A stretch of 64,000 bases of DNA, from the NCBI GenBank assembly GCA_944470555.2, contig OX104128.1, forward strand, positions 57,605,257 through 57,669,256, written 5' to 3'. Position 1 is the first letter of the stretch. Each line of letters starts with the position of its first letter. Source of the stretch: Heterobilharzia americana (taxonomy: Eukaryota; Platyhelminthes; Trematoda; Strigeidida; Schistosomatidae). Below are positions 36,951 to 49,799 of the stretch, in pieces. Position numbers and translations under genes: made by a program. The notes under the pieces were generated by a model. The model saw only the letters and a list, made by a program, of their open reading frames with translations, had not been told where the DNA came from and made no database searches.

Positions 36951-37164
36951 AGTTATAACCAGCGGTCTCCATCATTCGTTCACCCAAATGGGATTGTAAA
37001 AGCGAAAATTAAGTAGGTTTATGTTAGACTCAGTCTACTTATATGTGCGTTGAAACCGATTATTAGGCCATGTCTGAACGTTTGGCTTTCAGTAGGTGAA
37101 TGAACAGTTTTCAGTAAAATTAATCTTTCACTTTGTTCGGACATAGAATTCAAATACACTAAGT

Positions 37165-37430
37165 AACTATGTGCACATTCGTGCAGTAGGCAATGAATCG
37201 CACCTATTATTTGGATACTAATGTACTACCTAACTGCTCAGACCTCGGTAAGTGCAGCTGGGTTCATGCCTGTCATCAACTGGCTATTAGTCGATTGACT
37301 AGAGTAATGAGCCCACAGCTTCCTTACTGCATCCAAACTGCAATCTACGGACGTGTAAGTAGAGGCTACAAAGAGATAATGTTGACTTTTTCTGAACCAT
37401 CCAGATGAACAGCAGCACACAGACAACTGT
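37165..37430 (-). mobile_element. tRNA-like repeat family D
   Basis: CGTGCAGTAGGCAATGAATC and a decayed centre (ATGCCTGTCATCAACTGGC). Identified by its left end and spacing relative to the 12.7-kb copy. It sits between two non-LTR fragments. Confidence 0.5.
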
Positions 37431-37689
37431 CATCAGGGATCGAATCGAACAGGATACTTTCTGACTTATTACTTATTGTTATGCATATATCTGTGTGATC
37501 ATGAGAAGTAAACATCTACTTTTCAGAAACCTGGAGTTTATGATCTTAAGTGTTCAGGAATGAGGTATGAAATTACTGCTTAGAATGACGGAGATATTAG
37601 GTAGTATATGGGAACCAGAGAAGCTCGATAACAACATACTTGAGAAAACCAAGCAAGTTTCAAATCTGGATGAGGGTGCATCATTCATA

Positions 37690-37925
37690 TTTTCACCCTG
37701 CAACACGTTCGTACCATATTTCTTAACCTCAAGGCGTTATTTGACTCAGTTGACCATGATGTTTTGTAGCAGTGTCTCATTGTGTATGGAGTGCTGAGCA
37801 AGTATATAAAGCTTATCAATGCTCTCTACTCGAACTCATGTAGCCTATGCAAGGGCTTATGTTAAGTTGTCATTAGAACTGACGACAACTAGTGGTGTCA
37901 GCCAGGGATGATCACTATCTGTCTG
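37690..37925 (+). mobile_element. non-LTR retrotransposon RT fragment
   Basis: With one frame change it reads YFLNLKALFDSVDHDVLWQC, then LIVYGVLSKYIKLINALYSN, then a broken TTSGVRQGC-like block. This is the first catalytic motif and following helix of a non-LTR reverse transcriptase. Opposite in orientation to the L2 copy just to the left. Confidence 0.7.
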
Positions 37926-38183
37926 TGTATTATTTACTAGAAATAACCATAGATATTTGTATTTGAATTTCAGGAATAACTATCTTCATCAAGACAGCTA
38001 CTGACACCTTAAAGGTTATTCAGTTGGAAAAATACTTAGTGACAATATTCTTCATAAAATGTTTATACCATCGGCAAACTTTCTTTAAATCTCATTCTAT
38101 CATGGCCATTAGAGTCAGTTTTCTTTCTCTTATCTACATTATTAGAATTTAGTGATAAATTCACTAGGCTTACATTAATAGCG

Positions 38184-38400
38184 GGTGATGATTGAGGGTG
38201 AAATGAAAATTCGGACTGCGGCCGGACTCGAACCAGAGACCACTGGGTTGCCGACCCAGTGCTCTATCAGTAGCCAAGTTGGTAGAGCATCGAGCTGGAA
38301 AACCGGTGGAAGCTGGTTCGAGTTCGGCAGCGGTCCAAATTTTCATTTCACCTTCAATCATCACCCAGTACGAATACTAGTCTGCCAAACCACCGCTAGT
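38184..38400. mobile_element. family C inverted dimer, head to head
   Basis: A minus copy (38184-38270) and a plus copy (38271-38400) meet at their box A ends (GCTCTATCAG / GTAGCCAAGTTGGTAGAGC). The arms GATGATTGAGGGTGAAATG and CATTTCACCTTCAATCATC are exact complements over most of their length, so the region could form a hairpin of about 190 bases. Confidence 0.8.
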
Positions 38401-39092
38401 CGAAATGTCAGTTATATTAATAACTCAGCCAGTCAGGTAGAACTGAATGGTTGATGACTATACATACAACAAGGAAACAGTTGTATGCACTGCGTGGATA
38501 ATGCTTATTCATCATATTTCCACGAAATAGGCCTCACAGATATATCGTTAACCGTAACTCCATCCCTCAATATTCCGGTTTTCTTTCTACATAGAAATAA
38601 AGTACCAGTAAGAAATGAAAAGATATTATACTTGACGGTCCTAATGTCCATTTCTTATAGGGTCTTGCGTGGACACATCTAAGTCGTCTTAAACAAGAAC
38701 AAAGTATCTACAAATTGCTTTCAAGTTTTCAACGTTTCTTTTAGAAATATAAATCCTCAGCAAAAATCACGTTAAAATCAATTGAAGTTGGAATAAATTC
38801 TCTAAAATTCTAGAGTACAGGATAAGTCAATAAGACAGAGAGAAAGTTTAACCCAACACAATAGACTTTAACCAAATGGGTAACCGATATCATCTCCAAC
38901 ATGTTGCACTTCCAAATCTCTCAACGTTTTGTGCTTAGTTTATCCTGAAATCAAGTAGTCAGGATTACTAGATTTTCAGGTTGCAACGAAAAAAGAAACA
39001 TAAATCAATTTGTCATAGACTATAAAAGAATATAACAGTCTACATTTTATTTTGTTCAATGAAAAGATGTTATAAACGATTTAGTTAAACGA

Positions 39093-39650
39093 TGATTTAC
39101 ACGCACTTCGTCCTACTTCGGATTCGTCAGCTGGATGTACCTGCACTGCAGTGACTGATGTTGTTCCCACTGAGACTCGAACCTAGTACACACCACTTCA
39201 AACGCCAAAGCGTTGTACACTAGGTCACTAAGGCACGATAGATACTATCACTTGTAGAATGGGTGTTGGTTATTATTATTTGCTGATGTGCTTGTAATTC
39301 GGCGTTGGTTTATTAGACCGAATTGTTTGTGCCTCAGTGGCCTAGTTGATAACGCTTTGAAGTTTGAAGTGATGAGGGCGAAGATCGAGTCTCAGTGGGA
39401 ATAACACTCTACACTGGTGTGAAGGTATATCCAGATGACTAGTGAGTCTTAAATGGAACGAAACGCGCGTCCTGGATTCCACTGCTGGCCATAACCCTGT
39501 AAATTATCATAATTAACATTCAGGCAATATCGACATATCCGAATAGGAGCCCATATGCTAATCGAGGTCAAACAATTCTATCCAGTAAAACAACAGAGAA
39601 TTACAAACATGTCGACAAATAGTAGTAATAAGTTAGTAATACTTTGATTT
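39093..39650. mobile_element. Sm-alpha-like SINE, inverted pair with full tails
   Basis: Minus copy 39093-39335 and plus copy 39336-39650, joined through tail sequence. The plus copy is full length: head, hammerhead region, then the ~150-bp tail ending in AATAGTAGTAATAA. The plus ribozyme keeps GGAACGAAACGCGCGTCC and CTGGAT, but the CTGACGA box is disrupted by inserted bases. The minus core has GAAG. Confidence 0.75.
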
Positions 39651-39841
39651 TTTATAGGAGCATAGAAAGATGAAGAAGGACTATTAACAATGAAGACTTC
39701 AGTGTTGGAATACTAAATAACGATCAAAATATTCTTATTTAAAACAACATAATTCAACTGTTTTAAAGATCATTGTGCTTTATAATCATGTTAATACTGG
39801 AAGTTGAAGCAAAATAAATGTAACAGAAAAATACAACTTAC

Positions 39842-40098
39842 ACGACACAACTTTGATAGGACTTTTTTTGATACAAGCTGTTTATTTGCTGCCGCCAATG
39901 CTACTGATGTATCAGCCATAATTTCTGCTTGTAAACTGCCTAGACCACACTAACAGATCTTTGTATAAAATTGTCTAAAACAAGTCCTAAAAGTTGGGGT
40001 ACTTGACCTAATTTGCCCCAAATTTTTATTTGAATTGATGGATACATTTGTTCTTCTTCAATTGTTAGAGTAATTAACTTGTCAATTATAACATTTAC
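39842..40098 (-). CDS. NF1: neurofibromin exon F, with a one-base frameshift
   Basis: Acceptor TTTTTGTAG, donor GTAAGT. The first part reads VNVIIDKLITLTIEEEQMYP and on to LDNFIQRSVS, like human DKLITMTINEKQMYP. It then runs into VV-stop. One frame over, the sequence continues GLGSLQAEIMADTSVALAA and ends VLSKLCR, like human GGLGSIKAEVMADTAVALA. The exon is 257 nt where its phase-0 neighbours need a multiple of 3, so one base is missing around 39944-39950. This is either an assembly or read error or a real frameshift allele. Similarity is strong on both sides of the break. Confidence 0.88.
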
Positions 40099-40234
40099 CT
40101 ACAAAAATAAGTAAATTATTATTTATATAAACTATAGTCGAGATTTGATTAAACAACAGCATAAATATTGAGTATTGAGTTCAAGGTTAATGTTAGATAT
40201 AGTTAATAGTTGTGTCCACCTCATATCCCCTACT

Positions 40235-40950
40235 GTAGGGATTCATTTATTGATTTCAGGTTGGTATTCATTATGAGCTGACATTGTTTGGAGAAACACT
40301 GGAAACCTAGGGGCACTATATGGCTTTTTGTCCTAGTATGGGAGTCCTCAGCGGTGCGCACCCACAACCCCGCCAGGAATCGAACCAAGGACCTCCAGGT
40401 TCTGCGGCTATCACATTTCCACTGAGCCACTGGGTCACAATCCAATGGTCTATATTTCCTACTTCTGCTCCATACTAGGAAGAAACAGCTGTTTACTGCT
40501 ATTGGTTTACAATATTTCTCCAAATTATGTCAATCCATGATGATATCAACCTGAAATCGGAAATAAATCCCCAAAACCCCCTAATCTAGTGCTCATTGGT
40601 GACTAGCTTCGAGAGATGATTTCCAAAGTTCTAATGAGAAGTCAAGACTGGTGGGGCCAACCAACTCGGATGTGAGTACAATTACTTGACAATGACATTA
40701 GATGGAGGTTATGCTTTATGGTGAACTGACTGAGGTAGGAAATTTGGACAACTGGATTCTGACCCAGTGGTTCAATGGTAACGTACTGGCCACGGAACTT
40801 GAAGATATTGGGTTCGATCCCTGGAGGGGTGGGGTGGGGTAATGGACGTGCGTTGCTGAGGAGTTCTACACAGGGACGAAACGGTTTTTCAGTGCTCTCA
40901 GGTTTCCAATGTTTCTGCAACTGATGTCAGTCCATGATGAATACCAACTA
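40235..40950. mobile_element. family B composite, minus and plus modules
   Basis: Minus module from 40235 with reversed hammerhead and boxes, joined near 40470 to a plus hammerhead piece (CCATACTAGGAAGAAACAGC), then a spacer (CTCATTGGTGACTAGCTTCG, CTAATGAGAAGTC) and a second plus module 40745-40950 with box B GGGTTCGATCCCTGGAGGGG and hammerhead CTGAGGAGTTC ... GGGACGAAAC. Shows the spacer that belongs to the family. Confidence 0.72.
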
Positions 40951-41794
40951 GAGGACTATGATGACACCTGTGACATTTTATTTCGCATTTATGATGAAGG
41001 AGAGTACGAATTACAATACACGCACACACTATACAACAATAGACATACAACTGCACACTGAGTGATTAATAACTATATTTTAATAAATATTTCTGAAATT
41101 TTAGTTTTTGTTTATTTTCTTGAATAAGTTCAAACCAGACTTCCGTGTGAAAAGTTGGAATTAGCTTATTTCAAACACGTTGTGACTTATACAAGTATAA
41201 GCTAAATCTAATAAAATTAGTTTGAAATTTGTATGAAAAGGATAACTTTCAGCATGAAATATTATGCAACGTGTCTATTTTAATTATTATTAGTTGCTGA
41301 TTAGTAGAAATACTTTTTAGGCATTACTGCACCAAGGTTAAAGGCTGATAATTAACTGGAATTCAAAATAGCAGCATTAAGCCCAGCAGTCCAATAGATC
41401 ACTAATGTACAATCTGATGAATCGACTCTAACGCTAATCAGAATATCAACCAATACAACAACAACAACAACAACAATAATACTACCAACACACAAAGATA
41501 AGAAGAGAACATGTATCGTGAGTAGAGAACTTTTACTGCCTTAACAACACTCAAAAAACAATTGAGAGTGGTGCTGACGACAATACTAAATTCACTGATA
41601 GGTTAAAAGAGTTAACAACCAATGAGAGTTCAGCTTTCAGAAACAATAGGAAAAACAAAAGCTGATAACAGTGAAAAAACAATAATAATATAGTTATTTT
41701 AAGGTTATAGGCAAATATCAGGGAGAAGTTAGGCTACTGGTATGCCTTGATATTACCTGTACTTTCACTTTTGATATCAATTGATAGATAGTGT

Positions 41795-41945
41795 CTAAAG
41801 TGACGCTCTAGCGTTTTAAGCGATCGATCTCGGGTTCAAGTCCTATTGGGGACAACATTACTCACTAGGCGGGAGGTAGATCCAGCTGACGAGTCCCAAA
41901 CAGGACGAAATGCGCACACCAGATTGCACTGCTAGTTAGTATCCA
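41795..41945 (+). mobile_element. Sm-alpha-like hammerhead SINE
   Basis: tRNA-like head with box B GGGTTCAAGTCCTATTGGGG, then a hammerhead at 41880-41924 with CTGACGA, TCC/GGA and GAAA intact. The GTC cleavage triplet is lost (ACA in its place), so self-cleavage is not expected. Confidence 0.75.
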
Positions 41946-42924
41946 TCATAATTATCAAGATAAAGCATAGTAGGTGAAATAAGTGATTGGTTTTTCAGTT
42001 AGTCATATATAATACTTATTCATCTGTGTGCTATAATATTCAGAAATAAGCAAATTAGGATTTTGAGACATATCTCTCTAATAGGTAAGTAATACCATGA
42101 TTGGTTCGGGTATATATGTGACCATCAGTAACTTTCAGTACATGAACCTGTAAATGACTTTTGATAATTAAAACTAAAAACTGAATATTTTTTCACTAGT
42201 CAAATGGAATTCAATTGTTTAATTGTTTTATTGAAACTGAGTCATGTTGAAATGCAGATATACTAGAAAAGTAAATATCTTGACTAATATAGGATGAATA
42301 CCTCAGAGCACAACAACATTACCACATAAATTGGTTAAAACTGACGTTTAACCTTTAGACTGTCGATTCCAAAGTAATTATAAACAAACGTCCACTTCAT
42401 GATCATTATGTTGACGAATGTGTGTCTGTCAATACTCCCTTTACCATGGATATTTGTATTGTAGTGAATGAAAGCACAACTTCATAATCCTACTTGAACT
42501 GTTTTAAGATCTTTATATTATGATTCATTGACTACTGATCGAGTAATGAGTAGGTTATTGTGATGATAACCATAACGAGAGGCATAATTAAAGACAATTT
42601 ATCTGGCGAGTCATAGGCAGTATTCATAAAATCTTAGAATTTTATAATGAATGTTCTTCATGTGCCTTTATTTTTTGGCCCCTTTCATCTCATATTATTA
42701 CTTTCGATATTGCTAAACAATTTTCCCAATTTTCTATTGTCAAGGCTATCACATGTTATACTGTTTAAAAGCATTCTTATCAGTAGTACAAACCATAATG
42801 ACAACATTATTGAAGTCGAGTCTTTTGTATTTCAGTAACCGCTTTCTGTCTTCTATCTATGAATAAGACTCAGTCAATTCTTCAGTAGTTCACTTATTTG
42901 ATATGAGTTCAGCTAAGGTTTATA

Positions 42925-43406
42925 AATATAAGTGAAAAACTTGGGCATTGTGGTAGAATGTAGTTCCATATTAGATTTGTTTATTTGATATAAAGCGCAC
43001 AGTGATACAGTATTATTTAATTGATATATTGAAAATACGATGATTTGTGAAACGTGCTTCAGTTTGTGAAAGTCGTGTGAGTTTATTGACTAGCCTTCGA
43101 ACAGGAAGACCATAAGTTTCATTAATATAAGTGAAAAACTTGGGCATTGTGGTAGAATGTAGTTCCATATTAGATTTGTTTATTTGATATAAAGCGCACA
43201 GTGATACAGTATTATTTAATTGATATATTGAAAATACGATGATTTGTGAAACGTGCTTCAGTTTGTGAAAGTCGTGTGAGTTTATTGACTAGCCTTCGAA
43301 CAGGAAGACCATAAGTTTCATTAATATAAGTGAAAAACTTGGGCACTGTGGTAGAATGTAGTTCCATATTAGATTTGTTTATTTGATATAAAGCGCACAG
43401 TGATAT
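42925..43406. repeat. tandem repeat, 199-bp unit, about 2.4 copies
   Basis: AGTGAAAAACTTGGGCATTG starts at 42931, 43130 and (with one C/T change) 43329, a period of exactly 199. The first two units look identical throughout; the third is partial and diverges after CACAGTGATA at 43406. A minus-strand open frame crosses units 2-3 and is not considered a gene. Confidence 0.92.
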
Positions 43407-43694
43407 ATTATAAATGACCACCATTTGAGTATAGTAGGTAAATGGATATCAAAATCATAAGAAAATAAATACTTAATTATTTCAATCCGACATTTTGTTA
43501 TTCGCAAACAACTCAGTATTTTCATACAAAACAGTTTTCATAATTTTACGCTTCGAAAGAGGACCCGTTAAAGGTTTCTAATCAATTAGATAGCGAAAAT
43601 CTTTTTTAAAGTTCGTATAATTGGAATAATTTGTTTTATACTAACATAAGGGAAAAACACTAAAAGGTTAGACTGATGAAATGAATGAATGTAA

Positions 43695-43870
43695 TCAATA
43701 ACCTTCTGCATGTTCACTCAGTAGGTAATAAGCAACACCGATTGTGTGAGAATTAGTGTTACTATCTGTCTGCCTAAACCTCCGTAGGTGGAATGGTAAT
43801 CAAATATGCGACCCACTGATTAGAAGTTAACTACCTAAACCAATAAACCACAGCTCCACTAACTGAAAGA
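43695..43870 (-). mobile_element. tRNA-like repeat family D
   Basis: CACTCAGTAGGTAATAAGC at the left, ATGCGACCCACTGATTAGAA in the centre, ACCAATAAACCACAGCTCC at the right. On the minus strand the order suggests box A then box B of a tRNA-like head. Confidence 0.5.
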
Positions 43871-44018
43871 ATAAAGATACAACTGGATGAGTAAAAATGG
43901 AAATTTATTCCCAGTCTTAGAGAAAAAACACAACTGAAAATGATGTAACATTAAATAAAAATAACGATTACTTGAACTCTCAAATAAACGAATGAATAAA
44001 TGAATATAGTAGACTCAC

Positions 44019-44354
44019 TTTTTGTCTTTTAGCATCATCTGAACGACAGAAACGTGTTAAGTTAGGTAACCAGGGTGTAATATATTCTAAGCATAAATGT
44101 TTCATTTCAATACTTGATCGACTAAAGCCTTGTATACATTCTTCAAGAAATTCTAATGTTAAATGTGGTTCTAATTGAGCTAAACGATTACTTATCTCAG
44201 TAATAAATAAAGTATTATTTCCAGGAATACATAAACCTGTAGTTTCTAAAAGTTGTCCTTCAATTTTTAAATTAAATGTTTGTGTCAAAGCACAAAGTAA
44301 ATTATATGCAGCTGAACGTAGATTTGGATCTGAACTGCCTAGATTGAGTAAAGC
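44019..44354 (-). CDS. NF1: neurofibromin exon E: helical C-terminal region
   Basis: 112 codons, phase 0/0, acceptor TTTTCAAG and donor GTGAGT. It runs from ALLNLGSSDPNLRSAAYNLL through TFNLKIEGQLLETTGLCIP, EPHLTLEFLEECIQGFS and HLCLEYITPWLPNL to DDAKRQK. Each block has a near-identical human counterpart in the same order. The region is made of repeated alpha helices of the HEAT/ARM type, with no catalytic residues. The downstream frame runs on into intron for only a few codons before a stop. Confidence 0.95.
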
Positions 44355-45732
44355 CTTGAAAAAAAAATGTAAAGCAAATTTAATACAATAGTAATTTCTA
44401 TCAAAATTTCATTGAGTTTTTAATAGTTTTTTTTCTCTTTACAATGATATAGTTTTCAGGATAAGAGAACTCGAATGGTGTACTTAATATTCCACTAAAA
44501 ACTTATTATTTGAACTAATTTTATTAATCTAGTTTTCAAAACTTTATCATCAAGATAGCAGGGTATCAATATAAACCTTACCATCAGTCTTCTGCTGGTG
44601 TCGAAATTAGTTTAATAACAACAGCCTATCTCCTGGTGTTAAAAACTATAGACAGCTATTATTATTATTATTATCATTATTATTATTCACAAGCAATTTT
44701 TTTAAAGGACGAGGTCGCCATGAATGTCATAATTCCCTTACTTCTGATCTTTGTTGGTCATCTCATATCTTGTTGACTCTTAAAAACACTTGCATTTGAC
44801 GTATAACTCAATCTCTCCTTTTTTTTACAGTTTATTAATTCCTACAGTTTACCTATCCTCCTCTATTGTTCCCCCCTGATTTATTCCTGGTCTCTAAAAA
44901 AGGAGTATGATATATTGCGTAGGGCTTTGAAAGCCATCAGTAGGTTGAGTGATGTACCTTTGACCCAACTGATTAACTCTACAATTGATAGGCACTGAGG
45001 ATCCATTTCATTCACAGCTTTCACCATGTATCTCCTCTTAGGGGAGGACAAGAAGAAACTACATAAGACTGTACGCCCGTACAGCTAAGTACAACAATTC
45101 GGCTATCCCTTACCTAGCACGTATGTGACGGAAAAAGTGTTAGAACAGAACTCACATATCAGCTTTGGAACAGTTAACAATCATAATCTTAATGACAATA
45201 AAAAATAGTCTCGTTATTAATATATTGTTTAAATTACTTTAATTTTTATAATAACACAATTCGAAATGTTGTAAGGGTTTAAATACATACATATATATTG
45301 TTGTTGCTGAGACTTCCAAATTGTACCAAAAAACTGTTTGGAATAAAGTGAATTACTGTCACTAAAAGACGCTCGCTAAATTTAAGTAATTTTTCCAACC
45401 TACTGAAAATAGTATAAGTAGTTATACAAGCACCAAGAATATTCTTTTCAATAAGGCCTTGAACCTTACTCATTATTTTCCTTTCCTATGTTGTACACGT
45501 GCGCAACGAAGATTTATTGCTCAGGATGATTGAATATGATAGTTGTCTGGTGTTCTTAAAGGTTTGAGGCTTGCTCTCGAACGTTTCTCAATGAGGTAAA
45601 TACCAATGAAGTCAATTAACCTGGTGATGAAAACCCATGAAGAAACCTTGAAGCTCATAGGACAACAACTTATCACCGTAATGAACATAAAACAACATAA
45701 ATCACCCTTTCATCTACAAAAATCAATCCAAT

Positions 45733-46117
45733 TATAATTTCACAAATATTCTAAAGTGTATTCACCGCAAATTCCATCATTACTGTGTTCACGAATTTGA
45801 TTTTATAGAGTTGTACAGCCTAATGAAATGTTATTGAAAATAATGTTTTCTTCGAGCATATTTAACTCTTAAATAATATAGGAGACGAAAAATTAGAGAT
45901 CTATGATAGGAGGGGAGTGAGTAAATGAGTGATCCAGTGAGTGAATGTGTAAATGAATATTGCTGTGATTTCATTTATATGTGGTTGAGTGAAGATCATA
46001 TGAAACAAGAAATGTGAATATCAGTCAGACAAGGTGTGATGTGATGATGGGGAAATGAAACTGTCACAACAAATCCAATAAACATAGAAAGATTGAAGAG
46101 CTGGTTATAAGAATCAT

Positions 46118-46163
<46 letters not shown>

Positions 46164-46215
46164 TGAAATATTATCCTCATTCATATTAATGCACTTTACG
46201 ATTCCACTTATTACA
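45733..46215 (+). repeat. long dispersed repeat, uninterrupted copy
   Basis: Matches the reverse complement of 58252-58396 plus 58968-59307 with high similarity. Contains GGAGACGAAAAATTAGAGAT, a GAGTGA-rich stretch and a (TAT)n run at 46119-46160. No coding potential seen; element type unknown. Confidence 0.85.
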
Positions 46216-46254
46216 AAAATGAAACACAAAAATTTATCCTCCATCACAGATTGA

Positions 46255-46570
46255 CACTAGTTGCAGAACGATTGAAGACTTGAAAGCACTGGACGGGGGT
46301 TTCGCCCTAGCATGGGACTTCTCAGCGGCACATATTCTTGAATTCGCCTCATTAAGGACTGAATGCGAGACATTTAGGCTTCATGTTGGATGCGTTAGCC
46401 ACACGGCATAGTTTACTACTTCTGTCAATTTGTGATATAATACGACTACCCATTAATGTTTTCAGTTGGCATCCAAGTCACTTCTGACTGGTTGACCCCA
46501 CAGGTCACGACTTCCCATCAGAACTTTGGGATATTCTTCTCGAAGGACCTCAGTAATGGGCTTATGGGTT
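46255..46570 (-). mobile_element. family B hammerhead SINE, minus module and spacer
   Basis: Reversed hammerhead with stem I region GCACTGG and reversed GACTTCTCAGCGGC, degraded boxes, then the spacer (TTGACCCCACAGGTCACGAC, CCCATCAGAACTTTGGG) shared with the copies at 40.6 and 58.7 kb. It begins directly after the unoccupied copy of the inverted long repeat. Confidence 0.65.
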
Positions 46571-46789
46571 AATGGAAACTGACATCAGTTCTCTCTTCGC
46601 TGTAAAGCTTACAGAATGATAAGAAAAAAATAATTTTTCTTCCTTTTTACCTTCATCCAGGTTATACTACAATTTGCTAACCTCTACACCTATAGGAAAG
46701 AATAGTTTACTTATCTCACCAATTAGAATGTAGTATAGTCTGTTAAGGAATCCCGTGTCCCATTTGTAGGTTGGCAGTCCAGATACTTA

Positions 46790-47290
46790 TAATGGGTAGT
46801 GATTCATGGTGAAACGAAAATTTGGACCGTGGCCAAATTCTTACCAGCAACCACAGGCCTTCCGGCCCAATGCTCTACCAACTGAGCTACAAGATCCAGA
46901 TACTGACCGTTTTTTATTCCCGTTTTAAGTGAAGAACTTAGACACTTTTAGGCTGGTCAATATAGTAGAAGAAGCTGAAAATATTTCCTTTCGGTGTAGA
47001 AATTTTTATAATTTTGACTGCTATCTGAGATAGCCGTAGCTTGGCGGACTAGTTATAATAACTTCAATCATCACCCAGTATCAATACTAGTCTACCAAAC
47101 CACAGCTATCTAAGATAGTAGTCAAAATCATAATCCGTACAATGCTCCTCCCCTCTGTAATTGCGTTAGATTCCGATTAGAATGAGAAGACCTCATAAAG
47201 CATCGGGCTAAGAAACCGATGGTCTCCGGTTCGAATCCGGCCGCGGTCCAAATTTTCATCCTACCTTCAATCCTCACAACCCAGTAGAAA
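46790..47290. mobile_element. family C copies, minus at left and plus at right
   Basis: Minus copy 46795-46905 with TGCTCTACCAACTGAGCTAC (a good reversed box A). Another arm runs at 47020-47110 (TGAGATAGCCGTAGC). A plus copy lies at 47150-47290 with CCGGTTCGAATCCGGCCGCG box B. Confidence 0.7.
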
Positions 47291-47499
47291 TTTTTGTCAG
47301 ACAGGGTGCATTTTGACATACTGATAGAAGTTAAAATGCTTAAAGATGATTTGCGAAAATTATTTCAGCACTATATCCTTTGATTGTTTAGTGAAATTAT
47401 GCTTTATTTATTGATACTTGTAATTTTTCATTGCCGTACTCGAACCCCGTCTAATTAACTAGATCACTAGTTGCTAGCCGGTCCTAAGCCCGGAAAAGC

Positions 47500-48060
47500 A
47501 GGGAAGGTTGGGCATACGGCTAGCAACGCTACCTCACAAAACCAATCCAATCGCTAAACAAACTTCAAAGCACACAGGAATTATGAAAAATAAAAACAAA
47601 CTTATTCCTTGCTGGAATCGGAGAGACAAAATAACACCGGTTGGTGACAGCCTTCAGGAAGCCAGTCGGCCGATGTGTCTTCTCTCGCTAGATGAAAGAG
47701 AAAGTAAGCATGGGGACATGGAATGTCTGAACAAGTATTTGAAGCTGGCTGGCTGGCTGGCAAGGCTGCCCACATTGCAAAAGAGATGAGAATGTGTAGC
47801 ACAGAAGTGCTAGGAATCTGCGAAAGTAGACGGAATGGAAATAGACTCTCCAAACTATTAAATGTAGAGTCAATAATCTACTCCGATATTGTCACCCAGA
47901 CGGCAACCACGAGCACACTGAGTTTTCGAGTGGACACCATGATGTCCCCAACAGCATCGAAGGCTCTCAGTTAGTGGTAACTAATCTCCTCCAGGATCAT
48001 GACAGCAAGTATCGACTCAAAAGGAAGGAGAGTTACGAGCATACAATGCTACACTATGCA
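47500..48060 (+). mobile_element. non-LTR retrotransposon 5' end with endonuclease start
   Basis: A frame reading MGTWN-like sequence with errors, then FEAGWLAGKAAHIAKEMRMC and STEVLGICESRRNGN, then VTQTATTSTLSFRVDTMM. Non-LTR endonuclease domains start TWNVRTL..AG...VA.EM....+.LGI.E.RW.G, so this is the beginning of the APE-type endonuclease, before its later catalytic residues. The preceding 150 bases resemble a 5' UTR. The only endonuclease-end fragment in the window. Confidence 0.6.
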
Positions 48061-48399
48061 CTATGAACAGTCCTGTTGCTGATTACCTTATCTAATACTA
48101 GTTACTATGAACTGTCGAAGAAAAATTGTGTTGCGAGAGTGTTGATTTAATTCGCCGATTGTATCAACATTATGAAAACATAATTGCTGCATAACTTTAA
48201 AATGTTTGCTCGCATATAATAAGTCAAAACAAAGTGTTCTAACACTCCTTTTGCTTTATTTTGAGTTTACAGTGTACAAACACATTCTTCACAAGACTTT
48301 ACATGTGACACTAAAATTCAGGTATTACTTTTGAGTCATTCCTGACGGTATATGAAGTATGAAAGGGATGCAGTCGATTTCATACAAATACAACTTAGA

Positions 48400-48715
48400 T
48401 TTTAGGTTGCAATTCATCATGGACTGACATCAGTTGGAGGAATATTGAAAACTTGGGGACACTGAACGGCTGTTTCGTCCTAGTATGGGACTCCTCACCA
48501 GTGCGCACCCATGACTTTGCCTTATCAAGGGTAGAACCCAGGACCTTCAGGTTCCGTGGCCAGTAAGTTACCATTGAGCTACATGGGTGCGCACTGCTGG
48601 GGAGTCCCATACTAAGACAAAACAGATGTCTAGTACTCCCAAGTTTCCGATGTTCCTCCAACTAATGTCACTCCATGATCAATTCCGACCTAAAATCAAT
48701 TAAAAAAACTTCACA
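48400..48715. mobile_element. family B SINE, inverted dimer
   Basis: Minus module 48400-48585 (hammerhead stem I CACTGAACGGC; first box GTGAGGA, so C3 is lost) and plus module 48585-48715 (CTGGGGAGTCCCATACTAAG, ACAAAACAG). The two are fused through their heads, leaving about 315 bp that could fold back. Confidence 0.75.
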
Positions 48716-48859
48716 AACCTCCAGATAGACTTAACTTAAATGCTTGACGTCAACCACAATAAATCATGACTTGACAAACACACTAATGGTAATTGCATAG
48801 AATTGTTCAACCTCTGCGGACACCTCGATACTACTTGATTATTCATTATATTTTAATTT

Positions 48860-49611
<752 letters not shown>

Positions 49612-49659
49612 CTATGTTAAGAAAAATGGAATGAATTAGAAGATAGTTATTTTCTTTAG

Positions 49660-49776
<117 letters not shown>

Positions 49777-49799
49777 CGTTTTTGAGAGGAATGGGGATT

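Noticed and set aside
38170..38454. Overlapping open frames on both strands with nearly the same protein start
   Set aside because: The similarity arises from the inverted family C palindrome, not from two related genes.
42925..43406. CRISPR-like array
   Set aside because: Units are 199 bp and contiguous, with no spacers, and the genome is eukaryotic.
43212..43424. 70-codon minus-strand open frame
   Set aside because: It lies across the 199-bp tandem units and exists because the repeat has no stop in that frame; no known motif.
46840..46905. Possible minus-strand tRNA (GTAGCTCAGTTGGTAGAGC)
   Set aside because: Box A is near perfect, but box B reads GCTGGTAAGAATTTGGC and the ends do not pair; it belongs to family C.
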